Source of the DNA: Marsupella aquatica
Taxonomy: Eukaryota; Marchantiophyta
NCBI GenBank assembly: GCA_973895155.1
Contig: OZ316897.1
Coordinates: 20,584,001 to 20,648,000 of the forward strand
Reading direction: 5' to 3'
Length of the DNA stretch: 64,000 nucleotides
Position 1 is the stretch's first letter; each line of letters opens with the position of its first letter. The notes under the pieces are model-generated. The model ran no database searches, was not told where the DNA came from, and saw only the letters and a program-made list of their open reading frames with translations. Positions 1-11,659 of the stretch are shown here, piece after piece. A program made the translations under genes and the position numbers.

Positions 1-2056
1 AGAGTGCAACAAACAACTATTTGTAAGGTAGTTTCATAAACTTATCCCATTGAATTGTGCAGTATGAGGCCTCAGGGTACTCTCCTTTCTTTGTGATCTG
101 ACAACAAAATAGGGAAGTGCATAAGCAATTTTCCATGTACATATGAGGTAAGGCAGGCCATACACATTTGAAGGAGTGCATAAATGACATGATCCCTTGC
201 ACTTGCATAGTGCATTCCTTGGATAACTGCTGGCTGTTAGCCCCTTGCCGGGAGCTGCACTCCACTCATCCATGGTTGACTGTAGTGACTTATTTTCCCT
301 CGCCTCAAATCCCTTATGTTGTTGCTCTCTTAATGGTCGTGAAGTCCAGCCTAGAACTTTTGGGGTCCTAACTGGATAATTATTAAAATATGACATATAC
401 TGTGTGTAAGTCATCAATCCATATCATGATAAACCTAGTTATTTTCTTTAACTCAATGAGTGCACACCTTATATTACCACTTCCGAGCCCTCGGCCCAAC
501 ACTGAGAGAAGGGTCCTGGGAGACATGGAGGAGGTGGCAGAGTAGCACCTCCTTCACCTGGTCCCTGTGTAAGTATTTGAGGCTGGGCATGCATTGCAGG
601 ACAGTGATGCTTAATTCTTACATGCTTTCATTTCAGGCTGGGCATGCATGGCAGGACAGTGATGCTTAATTCTTACATGCTTTCATTTCAGGCTGGGCAT
701 GCACACCAGGTCCAAGCATGTGCAAATTGCAATGCAGTGATTATGCTTATGTAATTCTTATGTGCTGTAGAACCAGGTGCAAGCAAGTGCAGCATGGAGG
801 GCATGATGCGTAATTATTCAGGCTCTGCATTCTGCAGGATCAGGCGCATGCAAGTGCACCATACAACATGCAGGGCAGTGATGATTGCTGCACCAAGGAA
901 GCACAGTGAAAGTTGGGACCATACAGATTTTTTGTGAGTCATCAGTTGAGCAGTTCAGTCGTGGGAATCACGCAGTGGATCATCCAAATAGCCACATAAT
1001 TATCATGTAACTTCCCAAGATAACCGCCAAACTGAGATTTCATTGTCTCTACAGTAGTTGAACATGAATGTTGCCAGTCCAAATTTTGAGCTATAAGCTT
1101 GGATGAAATTTCCATCCGTATTCTATTGCTCGGATATGACATTTTCATAGATTACATTAAGATCCCTGGAATCATCGGATGACAAAGAATTAGAATAAAA
1201 GAGCTCTATTTTATGGATACAAAGAATAGACTGGGATCCCGTTTTGAGAATGAAGGTTTGGATGGAAATCCTATTGGAACTTATGACTAAAAAACATTTG
1301 CCCCATTTGCCTTTAGATGATGCTTCGTGGTTCAGTAAGGGTGTGAAGTAGCACACTTAGTTGTAAATGACACTTCAAGTTGGTCAATTTGGGCTAGGCC
1401 AATGTGCCTTGCAAATCTTGTCCATGATGTGCCATTTGGGCTAGGCCACTATGGTTCAATTGAGAGAGTGATCTTCAGGCTGATTGCTCAATCAAGTCGG
1501 GCAAAAAGAATTATGCACAACACAGCTGCTACAGTGCCCCTGAGTTTGCAGCTAAATGAGCTATGTCTGGCAACAGGAATGGACAGCCCCGCTGCCCAAG
1601 ATATGGAGTTTAATCGCATTCCTGTCTTGCTGGGCACTTGTTCGAGGATTCTATGACTTCGAGTGTGGGAATGTTTCTCACCTCACATTCTCTGAGATCA
1701 GATCAGCTGAAATTGCAGAGCTCACATAACTAACAGCCCCTGTCATCAAAATTCAGATTTCCAGGTTCTTCAATGTTCACAGCTCTTGAAAGACAAATTC
1801 TAGACAGTGCATTTGTTTTTGCTAGCCCACTGGCAGGACGTGAGTGCAGGCAAGTGGAACGTACCACTCAAAGGAGGCAATTATCCGAGCAGCCTCAAAG
1901 AAAGCTGAGAGAAAAATCTAAAGCTCGAGGAAGAGTGGCTCACTGGAAGAGTGAACTTCAAAAGTTTTCCCCCATGTTGTTATGTTGGTTCTGAATCATA
2001 TCTGAGGCTGAGAGAAAGCTGAGACTAGAGTAGTTTTCTTCCCCTTATGTAAAAAT
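1..2056. other. Gene-free left flank with dispersed repeats
   Basis: I recognise no coding exon here. Short open frames exist, for example 1402-1656 plus and 1123-1356 minus, but none resembles a known family or has plausible splice partners. Positions 1-240 resemble the right edge of the window (about 62890-63150) in the same orientation, with shared phrases around a GAATTGTGCA core and a GTGCATAA/TGGATAACTGC core. Positions 415-486 match a short repeat found again at about 40536-40620 and 40727-40800. Confidence 0.6.
581..705. repeat. 55-bp tandem repeat, two copies plus a partial third
   Basis: The phrase GGCTGGGCATGCA begins at 581, 636 and 691, an exact 55-bp period. The copies are almost identical. 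Degenerate related phrases (GCATGCAAGTGCA, CAGTGATGATT) continue to about 900. No function is apparent. Confidence 0.85.
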
Positions 2057-5000
2057 CTAGGTGACTGAAATTTGCTCCTCTGGTTGTTGTAAGCTCTTCT
2101 CGTGATACCAGTCATACTTGTACCGGTAGAAATGTGAAACTGTCAAAAATGCCAGAAATTCGATGCATAATACCACTACAAGAAGCCAGTAGAATTTCTC
2201 CAATCCACCGTTGTTCAGCTGTCCCTCTAGCCACCCATCACCCTGCAATCATGTTCAATCCAATCTTCTACATTATTAACACGTACATGTGATCTAAATT
2301 ATGACTCGAGACACGTCTCCCTTCCTGAAGCACAAATGCATATCTTGCCTCTCTCAATGATCGTGATGCAACCATTACCGTCAAGAGCTGCATCTCCTTT
2401 GTAGTTTTACTGAGACAGTGTCTTCAACACAATTTCCGAGCATTATTTTAAAGAAGAGAAAAGATGTGGATGATCTCTGACCGAATGGTGGCGAGTAACC
2501 TTGTTGACAATCTCCACAAGCACAGTGCTGAAGAATGACCCCATGGCCAAAGCCGCATAAGTGAAGGCGGCCCCAATGCTCCTTGCGGTTTCCGAAGATT
2601 CGTGGTAGAAAAACTCAAATCCTGACACGAAAAAGCTCAACTCAATAAATCCCCCCAGGACGTATTGAGGAAGTAGCCACCAGAACTTCAGGGGCAACAC
2701 GTAGGTCCCCAGCTCCAATCCTTCGAAATGCAGTTCACGCACTGTCACCAATCGCCTCCTCTCGACGACAGCAGCAGTAATCATGGTCAAGGCGGCAAAA
2801 ACTATGGAGGAACCCAGCCGTTTCAGCGGTGAGAAGCCGTAAGGATTCTTGGTGAACCTTCTTACGAATGGGACGAAGAGCCGGTCGTACACAGGCACCA
2901 GTATGAGCGAGGTGATTGTGAGAATTCCGGAAACAGAAGCAGCAGGGACCGTGAAGTGTGGCCCCAACCTCCTGTCATAAGTTTGGGCCTGTGTAATCGA
3001 GAAAGTGGTCAACTGGGAATAAACAACGGCAATCCCTGCTATTGTCACCCACACGGGAATCAACTGCAATATCCTCTTGCTCTCTTCTACCTGGCTTACG
3101 CTGCAAAGCCTCCACGGATTGGGAACTTTGTTTCCTTGGATAACTTCCTTGTCTGCTTCGTTGATGATGGCCGCACGGTCCAAAAACCTGAATGCAAGAT
3201 TGCTGACGACATTGAATGACCCAAAAACCTGAATGCAAGGTTGCTGACGACATTGAATGACCTCTCTGAATGCTGAAGAGTTGTGCCACCTTTCACTTAC
3301 TATCCAAAGAATTCTAAAGTACAGAAGTCACGAATATGGCATGATTTAAGATCCATGCTTTCTATTCTTTCTGATGTTCGTTCTGAGGAATGATAGCTAC
3401 AATTGCTATTCCGACAGGGGAGCTGCCCCAAATTGAAGTTCCATAAGTATGTTCTAAATGACATGATCACTTATTAGGTCAACAGTCCCGTCTTTGCTAT
3501 CAACTAAACCATTTCATTATCAATGAACTAAAAAAACTCTTGATTCATTAAGATTCTTAGATATCCTGTGATCCATTCAGTTTCATTAAACAAGTCGTTG
3601 AGACTGATGACCACCATTGTTTAATGTTAAAGGTGCGTTGCATAGATATTCTATAACTTGACGAGACTCCCGACGTAACTCTTTCGAAGACACCGAGTGC
3701 AAAAGTGAGCCTCAACTGATGTGTTGTGTATACTGAGTAAACTGGGTTCAAAATTTAAGAAGAGTGAAGTTGTGAGACTGAGACCTTTTGAGTCCCGTTA
3801 CGAAGTGTAGAACAAGCCAACCTGTTCTTTATTTTATGAATGAGAAGCTAACTTGCAGATATTGAGACGAAAGAACGAAACAAAAATTTTGGGTGTAGGA
3901 TTGACGAATTACATCTAGGAGATTCAAAGTTTGGTTGCACTCATCATTGAGTTGAGTCGATTTCGTTTTCTAGCTCAATCCAAGTGCAATGTTGAATATA
4001 CTCTTTCGTTTGCTCAGGCCTTGGTATCACAACGTGAAACTTTGATAAGACTAAAAATTGAAATACCCCGTGAACTTCATCCCCTGGACATTCACTCGAT
4101 CATCATAAGAAAGACAATTGTTTACCCAGAATTTTTGTTTGCTTAAGCTTTTCTTGGAGCTTCTGTGACTTACCGTAGTTGTTGCGTGTGGACAAGCTTC
4201 GGAATCGTCGTTTGAGGGACAAGAGGATCATATAGAGCTTCGACACCCATTGGAAAAATTGAACAATTACGCTTCCGCAGAGCTGCCACGAGGACTTGTG
4301 CTGTGCGAGTGAGGAAGCTACCGGCCGGTCGTCGGTGTCGCAGTTTGGGAACGCCAGCCAAGAAAATAAAGAAGCAAGAGGTGTAGAACATGAGGGCGAA
4401 ACCATAACCCCAACCGGGGCTGACATTGGTGAGGAGGTAAACTCCTAGGAATATAGCCACCAGATAGCTCGCGTGGATGAAGAAAAAGAACCAAGCAAAG
4501 AAATGAACGCTTTGTTTGTGCTCTGCAGGCTTCAATTCATCAAATTGATCAGCCCCAAGAGATAGTAAATTAGGAGCAACCAATCCCCAACCAAGGGCTG
4601 TCGCGTATAAGGCAATGTACACAGGGACCATGTATCGTGCACCCGCTGGTGAGCATGGTGTGTTCAGCGTGCATGGCCTCAGGTGCAAACCGGAGGTAGC
4701 CGCTATCAACGTCAAGAGGCCTAAACCCTGCCCACAATCAATAATCAAAATGGACTTCAGAAACCTCACCTCCCCCATTCCCTCTAGACTGTTTCCATGT
4801 GATTGTTATGATAGATTTGGCCAATTTTATTTCCGTCCATCCTTGTACTGTGAGCCCATCATGATTAATTACAAGTCCTGGTTAAGACTACCTCCCTGCG
4901 GTCTGCGTCCAGCAAACAGGGCTCCAATTAACGACATTGCAGCACATTCCTTCGTGAGAATTGTCCACATGGAAGCCTGCAGCCTGCTCAACCTGGCTGC

Positions 5001-6251
5001 AGACTCTTAATTAGAGGATCAACTTCTTCGATGTTGCCGAAATGTCACGGTGAAATGACATTGGATGCCATAATCTTGTTGCGTTGCATCGTGGTGTAGT
5101 GTATTGCTTCTCGGCCTCTTGGGGGATTTAAAGCTTCGTTCATATTTAAATGATTGTTGTATTAAGCATCGTTGGCAACAGTCCTAGGCATGCTGGAACT
5201 GATGTACGAACCGCAAATGGCGCCTAATTGAGTTGCTTTCTATCCTTGACATTGATCGTTTATGTTCACGACTGTGGAATCAAGTGTTTGTGAGTGATGC
5301 CAGAGAAATAACGAAAACAAAAAATCTCGAAGAACAATGCAAGCAATCTCTATTGGTTGACGCATGCAAGAAGAGAATTTATGGGATACGAAGTTCGAAA
5401 TTTACATGCTTGATCAGGATTTCTATTTTTCACAGATGACGCCCTAGTTTAGATACATGGAGGCCGTGCTAAGTCCTATCGGCACCCATAGCTGAATCTA
5501 AGAATGCGAGAGAACTGTTTGGCAAAGGGACACACGGAACATCAATGTAGAATACACGCACCGAAACCGAGGCGAGTGCACCTCCAACAATTGTCCAGAA
5601 AGACCCAAGGTAGCTATCCGCAATGAAAGCTCCGAAAACTGAGAGGAGAAAGTTGGTGCCTGCAAAATTCGTGGTGATGGTTGCTGCTGTCGATATCGGC
5701 TGGTGAAAATATTTGACCAAGTAAGTCACCGATGTCAAAATCAATAACAAATAGATGGAGCTGCCAGAAGCAAAAGCTGCACATAATCCACAGAGGAGAA
5801 TTATGTAATTATCTAGAGCCTCTTCCAGCATTTGACCATTGAGTGACTAATGCCCGAGCAATTAACTCAATTCAGTAATCTCCTGTACAGTCCAAGTCGA
5901 CCATACCGGTAGTCTAAACGAAAACACATAGCTTTGCTCTCAACTTTGCTTTCCCGGGCCATCCTTGACGACTGCCTGAAGCATATGGAAGGTATTGAAG
6001 GTTCCCATTTGAACATCAATGAAATGCACTCCGGTAATCCGCATAATATGAAGGTCTCCATCATAAAAGCATTCTGTCCAGTGTACATAGTAGTTACCAT
6101 ATACAAATGGCGCGGCCTTCCATGTTCCAGTCTTCGACGTGTTTACAGGATGACCTCTTAGGGTCACATATAAGAATTTTTCGCCCTCAGCAACTTGCTG
6201 ATGATTTTGAAGCTCGACATGATCTCTCTTCGACTCTGTATAACCACTAGC
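2057..6251 (-). CDS. NPF/POT-family proton-coupled nitrate/peptide transporter, five exons found, 5' start not found
   Basis: Predicted plasma-membrane or tonoplast transporter of the NRT1/PTR (NPF) family, which moves nitrate, peptides or hormones with protons. Exons read on the minus strand with matching phases: 6251-6098, 5776-5562, 4727-4174, 3187-2482, 2242-2057, about 604 residues in total. Family signatures in order: SKTGTWKAAPF near the N-terminus, TTNFAGTNFLL and FGAFIADSYLG (TM1-2), LGADQFDE before a TM pair, NPWRLCSVSQVEE after the central loop, VYDRLFVP, and the final helix after GWLEGQLNNGGLEKFYW. The first exon begins at a splice acceptor, so the initiator exon lies upstream and was not identified. 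The ExxE[R/K] proton-coupling motif of TM1 is not visible in this model: the aligned residues read AFASGSS. The exon 4 acceptor is tandemly duplicated. Subfamily is unassigned; substrate cannot be predicted. Confidence 0.9.
3180..3261. repeat. 41-bp tandem duplication carrying the NPF exon 4 splice acceptor
   Basis: Two nearly identical 41-bp units (3180-3220 and 3221-3261) differ at one base. On the coding strand each contains the TTCAG|G acceptor, so two candidate 3' splice sites lie 41 nt apart. Using the upstream one would add 41 nt and shift the frame. The downstream copy (exon starting at 3187) gives the phase that joins exon 3 correctly. Confidence 0.9.
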
Positions 6252-6819
6252 CTGCAAGCATACCCAGAGACTTAAATTCCCACAACCTGTTTGTTAACGA
6301 GGTCTTGCTGTCTTTCATCACTAAGGCTTGCATTGTTAAATAAATACAGAACCTGTCAATCAGGTATTCAGCCACATCGTCACAGTCCGAGTAAGTACTA
6401 GACAATGAAGCAGCCTAACCCGACGAGTGTCTATATCACTATAAGGGTATTGTCCGAAGAAGTAACTATGTAGAGAGCATCCAGAGTAGTTATAAACTAA
6501 TCATTCTTCATAATGCTTACAGGTTGTCCACGTCCCTTGCCTAAGAAGTGAAAGTTCGTGCAGCATTTCAATTTAACTCTACAAGGCAGGAACCTATCTG
6601 GATGAAGTACGAGGTTTAGTACCATAGAATGCCAATCAGATGGGTGACAGCTACAGTTGTAGCTCGAGTGTTCGTTTCGAGCTCCGTCTTACAGTCCTGA
6701 ATCCGATTGCAGATCTCAAATTCAGCACTCAGTTGAAGAAGCAATGTCTCCGGAATTTCGCAACCCAACGTGATTTGCCTTGACAGGCACTCCCGCACAG
6801 TGAGTTAGACTAAATGACA

Positions 6820-7920
6820 AGTTTCCGGTTGAGGTCACATTCTCCAGGCAATCTTGCGCCCCTGCACATCAAAAAGCGAGTTACATTAAATGACAATTTT
6901 CCGATGAGGTTACATTCTTGAGTCAATCTTGCGTCCCTGCACACAAAAACATGTAGGCCTACGATGTCCAGTAACCACTGATATAACAGAACTGTCGAGT
7001 AATTGTACATCAACACTCAGTGGCCTCGTGATACCTGCGGACAATCCCATTTATGAGCCCCTGCAACCTGTGGGCACATGCAGCATGCCATAGTTCTCTC
7101 TGTGGTGCTGCTTTTTTATGTGAATTTATCAAAAGGGCACTCACTGCTACAAGAGAACAATGAGGTTGCAGATCAGAAAGCAGTGGCCTATAATGTACTT
7201 GGAACAAACTCAGTCGTATATAAGAACAATGGGTTGCACATCAAAAGGCAGTGGCATACAATGTACTTGGAACAACACTCAATGTCATTGTGGTAACTTC
7301 TCATCAGAAAACAGCAGCCGGGGTATGTAAGTCGAACAACACTCAGACACTGATATAAAAGAACAATTTGATTTATTGTGATATGGAAAATCTGATCGAC
7401 ATGTGGGCACTTGCTACATGGTACAATTTGATATTTTGTGATGTGGAAAATCTGTTCAAACTGTGGGCACTTGCTACATGGCACAGCTCACGTGATGTTG
7501 CTGCTTTTTTATGTGAATTTACCACGAAAGTTCTTGGTGATAGAAGAACAATGGGGTTGCACATAAAAAAGCAGTGGCCTACAATGTACTTGGAACGACG
7601 CTCACTGAATGATGGGTCTGCTTTTGGCTTTCAAGGCCGAAAACAAAATGGTCCGTCCTCTGTTGGATGGGTCTCATTTCGGCTTTCAAGGCTAAAAAAA
7701 GCACTCTCCGATGTAAAAGAACAATAGGGTTGCACATTAAAAAGCTGTGGCCTACGATGTCCTTGGAAGAACACTTTAGTGGCGTCATAATAAGTACACA
7801 TCAAAAAGCAACAGCTGGATAGGTAGAAAGAACAACGCTCAGCGGCATTATGATAAGTGCACGTCAAAAAGCTGCAGCAGGATCGGTAGAATGAACAACA
7901 AATCAATGGTATGAACTAAC
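6820..7920. repeat. Divergent tandem repeat zone (GTTGCACATCAAAAAGC family)
   Basis: Phrases such as TTGCACAT(C/A)AAAA(G/A)GC, GTGGCCTACAATGTACTTGG and TGTGGGCACTTGCTACATGG recur with irregular spacing of roughly 60-120 bp. They produce several overlapping short open frames on both strands (7188-7484, 7368-7727, 7631-7906) that are repeat artefacts rather than genes. Confidence 0.7.
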
Positions 7921-9959
7921 AATTGAATGTATCATGGAATGGAGAATTTATTTTAACCTGTGAGCATGTGGTGCCGCTTGGCACAATACACCGTATTCTG
8001 TTGCTTTTTAAAGGTGCCTTTTTTCACAAAGAAGATGAGTGATAGGCAAGAACAATCAGGTTATTAATAGTGATAGGGAAAACTCATCCAACGAGTGGGC
8101 ACAGTATTCTACTCAGCTACTTTTTGTGCATTACAAGAATACAAAGTTAGTGTACTTAATTAGTTCAACTCTGGCAGCTTAAGAATCAAAATTTCCACGT
8201 TTGCATCAATGTCGCATTTACCCATTTGAATCAACCCATAATTTTGAAGTTTTTGCCTAAAAGCTGGGCAGGCACCTCACTTCAAATAATTTAATTTTTT
8301 TACAGTACAGTACTGCAGAAGCTTCATTAAGTTGTGGGGCCATGTCCTGTGAATTGTTGGCAGACGGACCCGATCGACCACCATTGCAGAGCGAAAAGCT
8401 CAAACAAAGGCCGCCGACGAGGTCTGACCAGTAGAAATCCTGCGAAGAGCCTCACGAGTTGCTCGTGTCTGACAGCAGGACTGTAACGGGGACTGTAAAA
8501 ACCAAAGGTACAGTAAAGCACAGCTATTTTCAAACTTTAGATACAACACAACTCATAGCCTGAGTCAAATTCTTAATGTTTTTTCTTTAGGTAGAATGTC
8601 GTTACAGACAGGATTTATAGTTTCTATCTGTCTCCGTCGCTTGGCCCTCATCTATCGTAGTCTCCATCGACCAAGAGACGGAAACAGATGAGTGGGCAAC
8701 CAGGATTACCGATTCTATTGACAGCATGTTCGATTGAGTGCCTCGGAGACTTCCTGCGGTCCTCACGTCCTTCAAAATCAGATGAGGCCTACAAGGCAAT
8801 ATCAACATGACCATTGTTTTGCAGTACTACTACAGGACTGTAGTCAGACTCTTGTTCAAAAGTTCGAAATGAAGTCACGTGCAACCTAAGTATATGCCGC
8901 CACCGCAAAGTGGCATTGAATGCAGAAAGACCCCAGTAACAATAAGTATCCAATCAGCTAAAGGTGGTTGAGTGGTTTGGAAGCCAGATTCTAAGAAATA
9001 CATTATTTACTGAGAGCTCTTTTGCATTCCATAAAGTTTCCGTCCGAAGATTAGAAAATGGACATTACATTGTTTACTGAGATGGACAGGTTACCAACCG
9101 AGCAGTGACCGCAGCCCTCCATGTTTTGACTGGGCTGCAGTCTGTACCAGATTATGCATCAAAGAAAAGTTCTATATTTTGGAACGTCTGTGGTTGGGGA
9201 TATCAATGCTTGGCGGAAAAATAGCACTCGCTTCGATCTTGATAAATAGCTCCACATGTATATTGAACGGAAGGAAACCTCACGACTAGCCCAGCCACGC
9301 AATTCACCAAACAAATTGAATAGCGTCATTTATATTTCGTCCCCATAAATATGGTAACTGCTGATACATGAAAGATACAAAAATATCAAATCATGTTTGC
9401 AAGCACGTTGCGCAGGTTGCTCAAGAGTGGCATCTCCTCCTTCAAAATTATGGTACCCCACGGTATTGTTTGATGACAAGGTACAAATTTAAAAGAAATG
9501 TGATAACTGATTCCGGCAGAGAGGGAGTGACATATATTGGTTGATTACAATAACAAGGTTCTACAAATATGAAAACACTGCAGACACGAGTGCTGGGAGC
9601 ATTAGACGTAATGACAACAACTACGAACAATACACACGGAGTCCAATCCATTCAATATGTAATTAATGGCAAAAGTAATCGGCAATCCATTCCGTTGGAT
9701 ATGTAATGACAAAGATATTACTGACACGAGGAATCTTACAATGCACAGTACCATCATTTTGGTATGAATAAAATCTCAGATTCCTTGAGCTTCTCATTTG
9801 CTTAAAATTTTCATTCGCGTCATGGTTCTCTTTTGGTTTTCTTAGAGTCTTTTTTAAAAAACATTTTGACTAGGTTTGCAAGTGGGAACTTACTCTAAAG
9901 CTCGACATGTTCAAATGGCTCATTCTTAGCACATGTCTACTGTTGGGTTGTTAACATTA

Positions 9960-10700
9960 CAAGGTCCGCCACTTTCAGACCGGACAAAATTTTGGCTCAT
10001 CCTTGTGGACATGTCTACTAGCTCGTCTGCTTCAATTCAAAGCGAACAATAGATATTACAAGGTACGACAGTTTTAGACAGCCTAAAAACGGCCCATCCT
10101 TGAGGAGTTGTCTATTGGGTTGTTTGCTTCGGGGTTGTTGGCTTCGCACAGAACAGTTGGCATTACAAGCTATCACACTATTAGACAAGACAAAAATGGC
10201 ATATCCTTGTGCAGATGTCTACGAGGTTGTCAACTTCAAAGAGGACTGTTAACGTTAGAAGGTACCACAGTTTTAGACAGCATAAAAACGGCCCACCCTT
10301 GAGGACGTGTCTGTTGGGGTGTCTGGTTCCAAAAGAATAGTTGACATTACAAATTCCTACTGGTTTAGACAGCATTAAAATGGCCCATCCGGGAGGACAT
10401 GTGTACTGGGTTGTAAGTTTAAAAAAGAAGAGCATGCTTCCAAAAGAATAGTTGACATTACAAATTCCTACTGGTTTAGACAGCATTCAAATGGCCCATC
10501 CGGGAGGACATGTGAACTGGGTTGTAAGTTTAAAAAAGAAGAGCACAAGTTACTTCAGTTTTAGACAGCATAAAGAATGCCCATCCGTGAGGACAAGGCT
10601 ATTGGGTGTGCTGCAAAAAGAACAGTTTTAGACAGCATATAAATGGCCCATCCGTGAGGACATGTCTATTGGGTTGTCTGCTTCAAAAGGAGCAGTTGTA
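9960..10700. repeat. Tandem array of about 110-bp units (TTTTAGACAGCATAAAAA family)
   Basis: At least seven units share TTAGACAGCATAAAA, GGCCCATCC and GAGGACATGTCTATTGGG. Two neighbouring units beginning at 10329 and 10440 are nearly identical with a 111-bp period; the others are more diverged. The minus-strand open frame at 10181-10486 repeats the same peptide and is an artefact of the array. Confidence 0.85.
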
Positions 10701-11659
10701 GATAGATATAGGAAGAACTCCAAGCGTATGTTCTCAATCTAAGGTCGTGTGAGAAATGAGCTGTGGGTGACCTGAACTTCTATCTCTGATTGCGTTGCCG
10801 CCTCAACTGTACACAGTAGCCAGCCGCCAGAACATATTTTCTAATAAATTCATCTCCGTGCTTCTATTATCTCCAAGATGTTCATGCACTATTTCCAGAT
10901 ACAATGGTTTGGAAAATATGGGTCCTCAATGAAACAGGCAAATACCTTAAAACCATCCTACACAACTTGAAAGTGCAACTAACAGTTCTAATCCCAGCTG
11001 CCCTCAAGACGATACTGTCTGAGTCTCTCATTGTGCAACAAGATTGTGACTCAATCTCGTTCGAATGAGGAAAATCTCGTCGGGCAATGGCGATTTCACG
11101 TAGAGCTCGCCTCCACTCACACAAAGGTTATCGATACATTTACAGGTTTACAGTAGAGTAGGCTGTAGGATTGCATGACACAAGACATCGTGAAGCAGCA
11201 ATTATGAGAGCACCACCACCTCCTGTTTCTTTCGCTCTTAGGCGGACTATTTCACTCCTCGAAACCTAAAGTAATTCGACGACAGAAATGGAAGGAATGG
11301 TCCTTTGCGCTGTTCAAAAATAACCAAAAAGGTAACCAACAACAATAATCAGATGATGGGCAGGTCACCAATCAGTCTACAAAACTTTGCAAACACACTT
11401 GTAGATTATCAACAGACAAACTTCTGTAGATTAACTCAGCTTCTCGTTCTTTCATCGATTAAAGAGATACACATTTCGTCATCTGCGTAACCTACAAAAC
11501 TTCGCAGCTACCGAGTCCTGAAGACTCCGCACCATGCCCCAATTCAATAAAATTACATCTACCAAACTCACCATCAACTCCCGAGGAGTTCTTGACGACG
11601 AGGAAGTTCGTCGATGAATTGCACATTTCATAGATGGCAAACTAAAGTGAGAAGCCAGG

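Larger units (their letters stand above)
6252..11659. other. Intergenic region with two repeat arrays, no gene recognised
   Basis: The missing first exon of the NPF gene and its promoter should lie near 6252-6900, but no convincing start exon is visible. Two repeat arrays (about 6820-7920 and 9960-10700) are listed separately. Between 7920 and 9960, and from 10700 to 11659, I see only short open frames without family resemblance. Confidence 0.5.
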
